Source: Lentisphaeria bacterium
GTDB lineage: Bacteria; Verrucomicrobiota; Lentisphaeria; Victivallales; Victivallaceae
Direction: 5' to 3'
Assembly (NCBI GenBank): GCA_017628235.1
Contig: JAGBZM010000061.1
Coordinates: 1-48,811 of the forward strand
Length of the DNA stretch: 48,811 bases
Below, piece after piece: positions 42,311 through 48,811 of this stretch. Position 1 is the first letter of the stretch. Every line of letters begins with the position of its first letter. The position numbers and the translations under genes are program-made. Below the pieces are notes generated by a model, which was given only the letters and a program-made list of their open reading frames with translations, was not told the DNA's origin and made no database searches.

Positions 42311-44266
42311 TCAGGCATTGATCCGGTCATTTTCCAACCGCAAAGCTTCCAATTCCATCGCCCGGTTTTCCCAGCGGGATTCGGTGTCGGCGATCTCTTT
42401 ATCCAGTGCGGCAAGTTCGCTGTTGAGTTTGGCAAAATCCACCTTTTCTCCGGAAGAAAGTTTGGCGACCAGCACTGATTTGCGGACAGACTGCTCCTCC
42501 AGGAGTGCTTCGAGCTTTTCCACATCCTTTTTCGCCTTATTCAACTCCCCCTGGATGGCACTGCGGGCCTGCGCCCGTGCCCGGCGACGCTCTTTGGCCG
42601 TAGCCGGATTCTCGCCGGGGACCGGAGAAACCGCTGTTACGGCATTCTGATTCAACGCCGCTGACTTTTCCAGATAGTAGTCATAATTACCGAAATATTT
42701 TTTCACTCCTGCAGGAGAAACTTCCCAGACGGTTCCGGCGACATTGCGGACAAATTCGATATCGTGACTGACCATTGCCACCGTACCGGTATAGTTCCGC
42801 AATGCCTCCTGCAGCAACTCTCTGGCGGCCAGATCCAGATGGGTGGTCGGTTCATCGAGGATCAGCAGATTGGGCGGATTGACAAAGATCCTCGCCATCT
42901 GCAATCTGATCTTTTCTCCTCCGGAAAGCACTCCGCAAGGCTTTTTCATTGCATCTCCGGAAAAACCGAATGACCCGGCGACATTTGCCACATTCGCCGT
43001 CGAAGCTCCGGCCGGCAAAGCAGATTTCACCGCATCATATACCGAGAGACGGTCATTGACCAATTCACCGAATTCCTGTGCCTGATAGCCCATCACGATA
43101 TGATGCCCCGGCACCACTTTACCGGCGACCGGCTTCAACACCCCGGCCAGCAGCTTCAGCAATGTGGTTTTGCCCATGCCATTGTAACCGATCACCGCCA
43201 GTTTTTCTCCGGCAGCGATATCCATTGTCACGTTTTCAAAGAGCATTTTTCCCGGTTCATAGCCGAAACTTACTCCTTCAAATCTTGCCGCTTCCGCGCC
43301 GGACGGCGGCGGAGAAGGGAAACGGATAACTCCATGATAATCCAGCGATTCGGTCAACTTCACATCTTCGATGCGGTCAAGTTTCTTCTGCGCGCTTTTG
43401 GCGGCTGCCGCTTTGGTGCTTTTGGCCCGGAAACGGTCGATCATCCGTTCCAGCTGTTCTTTTTTATGATCGGCATTGCGTTTTGCGGCTTCCAGAGTGA
43501 TTTTGCGCTGTTCCCTTTCGCGCCGGTAGAAATCATAATTTCCGGCATAGCGGGTAACGCTGCCGCGATTGACTTCCAATGTCACCGAAGCCAGTTTACG
43601 CAACAGAAAACGGTCATGCGAAATCAGCAGCAGTGTTCCCTGAAAGTTGGCCAGAAAACGGCACAACCACTCCACTGCCGGGATATCCAAATAGTTGGAC
43701 GGCTCATCCAGCAGCAGTATATCCGGACGGGAAATCAGTACCCTGGCCAGTGCCGCGCGCATCTGCCAGCCGCCGGAAAATTCACTCAAAGGCACTTCCA
43801 GTTTTGATACCGGAAACCCCAGACTGGTCAAAGCCTGTTTAGCTTCCACATCCAGATGGTATGCGCCCAGATGCTCGATGGAACTCTGCAAAAATCCATG
43901 CCGTTTGAGCAACACCTCCAATTCGCCGTCATCTTCGCACACCGCCATGCGGCTTTCGACATCTTCCAATTCGGCAGAATACCGCTTCAATTCCGGCACG
44001 GCATCGGCGGTGAACTCCAACAGTGTCCGCTGCAGATCCGTTTCCGGAATGTGCTGGCGCATTATCCCCAAACGGCTGTCGCGCGGAATAACAATTTCCC
44101 CCGAATCCGGAACCACCTCTCCGGTAACCATCCCGAAAAGCGTACTTTTACCGGCACCGTTGGGGCCGACTACACCGACTCTTTCGCCGGTATTGATCCG
44201 GCAGTTGACATCTTTGAGGATGTACTCACCGGAATAACTTTTTGATATATTTCTGAAATCGATCAT
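42311..44266 (-). CDS. ABC-F family ATPase
   Basis: A 651-residue soluble protein with two ABC domains and no membrane segments. Domain 1: Walker A GPNGAGKST (34-42), signature FSGGWQMR, and LLLDEPSNYLD. A helical linker (about 245-300) rich in Lys/Arg follows. Domain 2: Walker A GYNGMGKTT, LSGGEKIRLQ and LLILDEPTTHLD. A C-terminal coiled coil follows (about 545-651; RARAQARSAIQGELNKAKKDVEKLEALLEEQ), as in Uup/YheS. ABC-F proteins act at the ribosome (stalled translation, antibiotic protection) or on RNA/DNA. Its ATG overlaps the kinase stop (ATGA), so it is coupled to the kinase operon; in most genomes ABC-F genes stand alone. The exact subfamily is not clear. Confidence 0.93.
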   Translation of the reverse strand: MIDFRNISKSYSGEYILKDVNCRINTGERVGVVGPNGAGKSTLFGMVTGEVVPDSGEIVIPRDSRLGIMRQHIPETDLQRTLLEFTADAVPELKRYSAELEDVESRMAVCEDDGELEVLLKRHGFLQSSIEHLGAYHLDVEAKQALTSLGFPVSKLEVPLSEFSGGWQMRAALARVLISRPDILLLDEPSNYLDIPAVEWLCRFLANFQGTLLLISHDRFLLRKLASVTLEVNRGSVTRYAGNYDFYRREREQRKITLEAAKRNADHKKEQLERMIDRFRAKSTKAAAAKSAQKKLDRIEDVKLTESLDYHGVIRFPSPPPSGAEAARFEGVSFGYEPGKMLFENVTMDIAAGEKLAVIGYNGMGKTTLLKLLAGVLKPVAGKVVPGHHIVMGYQAQEFGELVNDRLSVYDAVKSALPAGASTANVANVAGSFGFSGDAMKKPCGVLSGGEKIRLQMARIFVNPPNLLILDEPTTHLDLAARELLQEALRNYTGTVAMVSHDIEFVRNVAGTVWEVSPAGVKKYFGNYDYYLEKSAALNQNAVTAVSPVPGENPATAKERRRARAQARSAIQGELNKAKKDVEKLEALLEEQSVRKSVLVAKLSSGEKVDFAKLNSELAALDKEIADTESRWENRAMELEALRLENDRINA

Positions 44267-46371
44267 TTTCTGCCAACACTTTTTACCAGATAAACTTCGC
44301 CGGTCTGTCCGGGAGCTGCCCGGTTCACCGTCCGGGATACCGGATCGTAGAGCGTACCGTTATTCAGCCAGACCATCTGTCCGGCCGGTTCACTGCGGTA
44401 AAACGCCCCGCCTGCCGCATCCCGGCTCCACGCTTTGCGCAATTCCACCGGATAAGGCAGACGCCAGTTTCCCGGATGCTCCGCCGCCATTTTTTCCGCC
44501 TGCGCGAATTCCACCGGTACGGCATTCTGCTTTACGGTCAGATAAAATGCTGCCAGATCGCAGCGTACCGGTGCAGTTCCCGGAACCGGCAGCCGGTAAT
44601 GATCGGCGGGGATCAGCTGCCGGTCATCGCCCTCCGGAACCGGCGGCAGAAATATTTTTTCATGACTTCCGGGAGTAAGGTACAACCGGAGCGAAATGCC
44701 GTTATCCAGCAGCAGCTGATACTCGCCGGCCGGCAAATCAAAAGACCGGCTGCCGGAGAATCCGGTTTTTTCTTCCGTGCCATCCGGATAACACAAAATC
44801 CCTGTGCCGGAGAAATTCTCTGAATCCAAAGTCAGAAAAGCGGTACGTTCATTGATCCGCCTGACCAGCGCAGCCAGTTCCCGGTCCGTCCGGCATGCTT
44901 CATCGAAAAAATCCAACCGGCGGCAGCGCGCCAGCACCTCTTCCACTTTTTCCGAATCGCGTGTGGCGATGGCCAGTTTCAATATATTCCGGTAGATACC
45001 GGGGGCGGATTCCCGGCTGAACCGCACAGTTCCGGAAGCCGACAGCCCACCCATTGAATCAAGTATGGAAAAATATTCCATCAAGGCCAGATTGGCCTGC
45101 AGCAAGAAATTTTTTTCCCGGATGGCGGCTTTCAGCAAATCGGCTATCAACATATTGTCATCCGCCCAGTGATGTACCATCGCCCGCCGGTAACTGTCAT
45201 CGGCTATCCGCAGATTTATCTCTGCTGAACGCATCAGAGAACGGTCATGGGCATATTCAAAGACTCCCACTGCCATCCGGTGTACCAGCAGGGTCATCAG
45301 AGCCACCATCACCGCAATCGGGATCGCCGGATGGCGGCGGCACAGTTTGAAAAAACGGTAAATGACATTCGGTGAATACGCTTTAACCGCCCTGCCGTCG
45401 CGGAAATTGTAAAGATCCTGCAGCAGCTCCGTCACCGAGGAGTAACGCTCACTACGGTCAATTGCCATCGCTTTGCGGCAGATCGCCGCCAGTTCCCGGG
45501 GCAGATGATACCCTTTCGGCGGCCGCAGCGGCAAATAACGGCCGGAAGCGACTTTTTCCATCAGCACATCTTTATTCTGGGTCATATCAAATGCAGAAGC
45601 ACGCCAGGTCAGGATCGAATACAGAATCATTCCCAGAGCATAAACATCGGTCAGAATGTCCGGCGATGACCGCTGACCGGTAACCAGCTCCGGAGCCATG
45701 AACGCCGGAGTTCCGGAAATCACATGCTTTTTCTCTTCCTGCGGATCACCGCCGATTTCCCGCGCCAACCCCCAATCCAGCACCAGCACTTCACCGAATG
45801 CCCCGATCATGATATTTGCCGGTTTCAGATCACAATGCAATATCTGCTTTTCATGAGCTGCCGCCACCCCGTTGCAGCCGGCGATGAATATATCCAGCAG
45901 CCGCCGCAGAGAATAATTTTTACGTGCTTCGGGATCTCCGTCATGCAACTTGCGGATGACTGTCTGCAAATTTTCACCGCTGATCCGGCGCATGGAAAAA
46001 TATACGCCGTGATGTTCATTGACCCCCAGCTGGTGAACTGCCACGATATTCGGGTGGTCGATCCGGGCAGTGATCCGCGCTTCATTGACAAATTTCCCGA
46101 TCAATTCCCGGTTGCACCGGAATGGTTCACGGAGCAATTTCACCGCCACCTGCCGCTGCAAAGTCGGATCATCGCCGCTGAATACCACCCCCATACCGCC
46201 CATGCCGAGCAGCTTCAAATTGTGGTATTCCGAACCATCTTCGCCGGGAAAGATACCGAAAGTTTTCCGCAATTCCCGGAAGTCAGCCACCACCGTCCCG
46301 TCGCCGGAAGCGGCAGGGATGGTTTGATCCGGAATTGTCGGTATGTCGGTATCACTCATCATCAGACTCAC
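44263..46371 (-). CDS. Transmembrane Ser/Thr protein kinase with degenerate FGE-like C-terminus
   Basis: A 702-residue Hanks-type kinase. Glycine loop LGMGGMGVVFSG (55-66), invariant lysine K78, alpha-C glutamate E97, catalytic loop HCDLKPANIM (D181, N186), DWG (199-201) in place of DFG, and APE (226-228) are present. HCD means it is a non-RD kinase, so activation-loop phosphorylation may not control it. A membrane segment follows at about 349-371, then a helical region. Near 530-600 there is a PEGA-like strand set (FDLPAGEYQLLLDNGISL). The last 100 residues recall formylglycine-enzyme-like folds (FYLTVKQNAVPVEFAQ, NWRLPYPVELRKAW), without clear catalytic cysteines. The start may be GTG 46371 (GTGA overlap with the upstream stop) or ATG 46362/46359. 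Confidence 0.85.
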   Translation of the reverse strand: MSLMMSDTDIPTIPDQTIPAASGDGTVVADFRELRKTFGIFPGEDGSEYHNLKLLGMGGMGVVFSGDDPTLQRQVAVKLLREPFRCNRELIGKFVNEARITARIDHPNIVAVHQLGVNEHHGVYFSMRRISGENLQTVIRKLHDGDPEARKNYSLRRLLDIFIAGCNGVAAAHEKQILHCDLKPANIMIGAFGEVLVLDWGLAREIGGDPQEEKKHVISGTPAFMAPELVTGQRSSPDILTDVYALGMILYSILTWRASAFDMTQNKDVLMEKVASGRYLPLRPPKGYHLPRELAAICRKAMAIDRSERYSSVTELLQDLYNFRDGRAVKAYSPNVIYRFFKLCRRHPAIPIAVMVALMTLLVHRMAVGVFEYAHDRSLMRSAEINLRIADDSYRRAMVHHWADDNMLIADLLKAAIREKNFLLQANLALMEYFSILDSMGGLSASGTVRFSRESAPGIYRNILKLAIATRDSEKVEEVLARCRRLDFFDEACRTDRELAALVRRINERTAFLTLDSENFSGTGILCYPDGTEEKTGFSGSRSFDLPAGEYQLLLDNGISLRLYLTPGSHEKIFLPPVPEGDDRQLIPADHYRLPVPGTAPVRCDLAAFYLTVKQNAVPVEFAQAEKMAAEHPGNWRLPYPVELRKAWSRDAAGGAFYRSEPAGQMVWLNNGTLYDPVSRTVNRAAPGQTGEVYLVKSVGRK

Positions 46372-48404
46372 AATTTATCGTAACCCGGACGAACTTTTTT
46401 ACGCAGTTCCCGCATTGCAGCGGCAAAGGTATTGAAATATTCATCCTGCGGGGTCTTGGTCAGAGGCACGATCACCGGCTGATCCCAACCGGCACCGGCA
46501 TTTGCGAATAACGGCACACGCACTCCGGAAGCTCCGGCAGTCTGCATCCTTTCCGAAACGATCCCCACCAGTTCGCCCCGGCCGGAAAGGATCATATCCC
46601 CCGGCTCAGCGGACAGACCGCTGCGGCCGACATTCCGGATAAACAGGGCCGGTTCAGCGGCTCCGGCGATCAGCGAAACCCGTCCATTCAACCGGGTATT
46701 GGCTTCGTAACTGCCGCTTTTGAACAAAAACAGATCTTCCACTCCGCGCTGACGGATCACTGCGGCATCGGCCACTTTCAGCGGCCGGATATTCTTATTG
46801 CCGCCGGAACAGATGAATGCCGCCATGTGCGGATAAACGTTGTTGACCAGCATATTGCCTCCGGCCGGAGAAAATACCGACTGACCTTCAGCAAACGGCA
46901 GTGAAAAATCCATTGCCACATTCAGGACTTTTTCAAACTTCAGTGCGGTATCCCAATCTCCGGCAAAACGGTTCAGTGCGCCGACGACCATGATCCGGCC
47001 GCCGCCGAAATCCACCACCGGATAATAACTGGCAGTCCGGCCGGTACGTTCTCCCATAAAGGCTTTTTCCGATATCCGGGCATCAACTTTGACTATCGCC
47101 CCGGCGTAATGCTCAAAAACAGCACTGTCAGATGCTCCGCCGCCGGAACCGGGAACCAGCTCCAAAGCCTTGATCGTGGCATCCAGCCGGACCGTTTCCT
47201 TCTGCGCCAACTCCAGTTTCTGACGTTCTGCAGACAATTCCAGTACGGTATCTTTCACGGTTTCTTTCATCATATCCCGCTGGGTCACGGCATCCTGCCG
47301 TTCCAGTTTGGCGGTAACCAGCTCCCGTCGCAAGCGGATATTTTCATCTTTCAGCTCGGCATTGCTCAATTCACTGCTCTCCAGCCGCCCCTCTTTCTGG
47401 GCGACGACCAGTTTCAGTTTATTCAATTCCACCTGTGACTTGCTGTGGGCGGTCTCCAACTGATTCAATCCGGTACGCACCGAACGCAGATCACGGGCGA
47501 CTGTACGCAATTCGCTCTCCTTGCGGGCCAATTCAGTGCGGGTTTCCGAATGGGCGGAACGTTCATCATCGCGTTCTTTCCGGGTGGAACTCAACTCTCC
47601 GGCAGTCCGTTGTACAGTTTTTTCCGCGCTCTCCCGGCGGCTCTCGCTGACTGCAAGTTTTTCGCGGGTTCTGCCGTGAGACCGGCTCTCGTCGAGCAGC
47701 TCCTGTCTGGTACGGGAAAGATCCTGACGGACCGCGCTCAACTGTGCGGCACTTTCACGGGCGGATTTTTCCGCATTTTTCCGGTTGCTTTCGCTGACTG
47801 CAAGTTTTTCACGGACAGCGGAAAGTTTCTCTTTCTCCCGCATCAGATCGTCCCGTACCGACTCCAGTTTTTTCCCGGTATCGCTCAAATTGTCCCGGGT
47901 ACGGACCAATTCCACATGCAGAACGGCATTACCCTGCTGTTCATTGTAAAGTTTTCCGGAAACTTCGGCCAGAAGCTGTGCTTTACCGGCCAGATCCCGG
48001 CGCATTTTCTCCAGATCATCCTCCAGTTTCTTGCGCTTCGCCTCCTCGGCTTCAAGTTTGACCCGCAATTCTGGATCCCCGGGCCCGGAACTTTTGCCGG
48101 CGACCAGTTTACCCGACAACTGTTCCTGCTGTGCCAGATTTTTAGTCAATTCTGCAGTTATCCGGCGCAGCTCCTCCTCCTGTTGAAAACTCGAACCGCT
48201 GCGGGCGATGGCATCACGCAAATGCAAACGCATGGCTTCCAATTCCAGCTGCCGGCGGTTCAATTCATTGAGCAGCACTTTGGTCGTACTCTCATCCAAT
48301 CCGACTCCGGTCCCCCCCGTGTGTCCCGGTACCATACCGGTCATCATCGTCAACATCGCGGATACCAGAAAGTCGCAAATGACTATCAGGATGGCTCTGT
48401 TCAT
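46368..48404 (-). CDS. Membrane-anchored coiled-coil protein with protease-like C-terminal domain
   Basis: A 678-residue protein. Residues 1-25 (RAILIVICDFLVSAMLTMM) form a membrane anchor. Residues about 40-420 are a long charged coiled coil with a 49-residue (seven-heptad) internal repeat, REKLAVSESxRxxAEK. The C-terminal 240 residues look beta-rich and trypsin-like: YYPVVDFGGGRIMVVGA, MAAFICSGG, and EPGDMILSGRGELVGIVSE, which lines up with GDSGGPL...GELVGI of trypsin-fold proteins but has Met where the catalytic Ser would be. It is probably an inactive protease fold used for binding. Its ATG overlaps the upstream stop, and its stop overlaps the kinase start. I do not recognise a named family. 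Confidence 0.75.
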   Translation of the reverse strand: MNRAILIVICDFLVSAMLTMMTGMVPGHTGGTGVGLDESTTKVLLNELNRRQLELEAMRLHLRDAIARSGSSFQQEEELRRITAELTKNLAQQEQLSGKLVAGKSSGPGDPELRVKLEAEEAKRKKLEDDLEKMRRDLAGKAQLLAEVSGKLYNEQQGNAVLHVELVRTRDNLSDTGKKLESVRDDLMREKEKLSAVREKLAVSESNRKNAEKSARESAAQLSAVRQDLSRTRQELLDESRSHGRTREKLAVSESRRESAEKTVQRTAGELSSTRKERDDERSAHSETRTELARKESELRTVARDLRSVRTGLNQLETAHSKSQVELNKLKLVVAQKEGRLESSELSNAELKDENIRLRRELVTAKLERQDAVTQRDMMKETVKDTVLELSAERQKLELAQKETVRLDATIKALELVPGSGGGASDSAVFEHYAGAIVKVDARISEKAFMGERTGRTASYYPVVDFGGGRIMVVGALNRFAGDWDTALKFEKVLNVAMDFSLPFAEGQSVFSPAGGNMLVNNVYPHMAAFICSGGNKNIRPLKVADAAVIRQRGVEDLFLFKSGSYEANTRLNGRVSLIAGAAEPALFIRNVGRSGLSAEPGDMILSGRGELVGIVSERMQTAGASGVRVPLFANAGAGWDQPVIVPLTKTPQDEYFNTFAAAMRELRKKVRPGYDKL
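47644..47810 (-). repeat. Direct repeat in the coiled-coil gene, 147 bases apart
   Basis: A 20-base identical stretch (TCGCTGACTGCAAGTTTTTC) begins at 47644 and at 47791, exactly 147 bases (49 codons, seven heptads) apart. The flanking codons also match in part. This points to growth of the coil by in-frame duplication. Confidence 0.8.
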
Positions 48405-48811
48405 TTGTTCTCTCCGGCTTCTTCAAATGCATCGAGCCGGACCAGAGTCCGCCGCAGAGGATATTGCAGGGTCAATCGCAGAAACAGACTGAATATAATA
48501 CCGATCAAAGTCGAACTGTAAGCGATCAAACGGCTGCTCTGCGGGGAAAAGGTCATCACCAGAAAGGCGGATACCGTACCGAAAAGACCGAAATACAGAG
48601 GTACATCAAAGAATACTTCAGCGTTATCCAGACTCCGCAATTTCAACTTTACCGGATCACTGCTGCTGCGGATGGTGGAAACCACCGCATAACCGACCCA
48701 GAGCGCAGCCAGCTGCAGAAGCGTGATAAAAATAAATATCCACATGGAAACTTTACCGGTAAATTCCACTCTCTGCGCCAGAACCGCTTCCGATTCCACT
48801 GCCAGAGAATC
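48401..48811 (-). CDS. Membrane protein, 5' end beyond the window
   Basis: An open frame of 136 codons runs in from the right edge and ends at 48401. It has three hydrophobic segments (KVSMWIFIFITLLQLAALWVGY; FFDVPLYFGLFGTVSAFLVMTF; LIAYSSTLIGIIFSLFLRL). GLFGTVSAF followed by a helix with a small-residue face recalls MotA/TolQ/ExbB proton-channel proteins (GLLGTVxG), but the match is weak and the start is missing. A GTG at 48799 is in frame, but the frame stays open upstream, so the true start is probably outside. It overlaps the coiled-coil gene by four bases (ATGA) and is the first visible gene of that operon. Confidence 0.65.
   Translation of the reverse strand, partial: DSLAVESEAVLAQRVEFTGKVSMWIFIFITLLQLAALWVGYAVVSTIRSSSDPVKLKLRSLDNAEVFFDVPLYFGLFGTVSAFLVMTFSPQSSRLIAYSSTLIGIIFSLFLRLTLQYPLRRTLVRLDAFEEAGENK

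Noticed and set aside
47445..48521. A 358-codon plus-strand open frame opposite the coiled-coil gene
   Set aside because: The opposite strand of Glu/Lys/Arg-rich coil codons naturally lacks stops. The product is Phe/Gln-rich with no motif.
1..48811. CRISPR array, rRNA, prophage or origin
   Set aside because: No regularly spaced repeats, rRNA sequence, phage genes or DnaA-box cluster was seen; dnaB here lies in the ribosomal protein block, not at an origin.

Overview
The window looks like a chromosomal segment of a Gram-negative member of the Planctomycetota-Verrucomicrobiota-Chlamydiota group, most likely Lentisphaerota (Victivallales-like). It encodes an outer membrane and LPS machinery (LpxB, an LptF/LptG permease, BamA), a type II pseudopilin with the H-X9-DG signature common in that group, large unusual glycoside hydrolases, a sodium:solute symporter and a Ser/Thr kinase with an accessory C-terminal region. 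The phylum assignment is inferred from protein character, not from a marker tree.

Layout. Positions 1-136 hold the tail of an IS3-family transposase and its terminal repeat. 192-2357 (minus) is a small operon of zinc ribbon protein, LOG-family protein and PurT. 2496-8081 (plus) holds lpxB, oligoendopeptidase F, a small exported protein and an unrecognised membrane protein with a serine-rich linker. 8138-19266 is a carbohydrate-use locus: an AraC-type regulator (minus) diverges from a pseudopilin plus exported glycoside hydrolase, then a sodium symporter, a very large GH106-like enzyme without a signal peptide, and a lipoprotein. tRNA-Glu(CUC) (minus) and gltX (plus) are divergent neighbours. 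21174-29121 is a tightly packed plus-strand operon: cstA, lptF/G-like, tatD, a membrane protein, hisC, a periplasmic binding protein and an RNase R-like gene. It meets, and overlaps tail to tail, a minus-strand BASS transporter, which lies downstream of a Gfo/Idh/MocA oxidoreductase. 31606-42027 (minus) is a long housekeeping run, prs-rplY-pth-rpsF-ssb-rpsR-rplI-dnaB-bamA-mazG-GT39-like. 42311 to the right edge (minus) is a four-gene coupled operon: a membrane protein cut by the window edge, a membrane-anchored coiled-coil protein with a protease-like but apparently inactive tail, a Ser/Thr kinase, and an ABC-F ATPase.

How it works together. The sugar locus reads as secreted hydrolase (extracytoplasmic release), symporter (uptake) and cytoplasmic hydrolase (final cleavage), with AraC control. 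A pair of near-identical direct repeats 21 bp apart sits where an AraC activator would bind at a promoter with no good -35. Many promoters share one form, TTGnnn-17 bp-TATATT, often preceded by TG at the extended -10. The most novel-looking parts are the AraC/pseudopilin/hydrolase/symporter locus, the two overlapping perfect hairpins in the pseudopilin signal-peptide codons, and the kinase/coiled-coil/ABC-F operon. No CRISPR array, rRNA or complete mobile element was seen.
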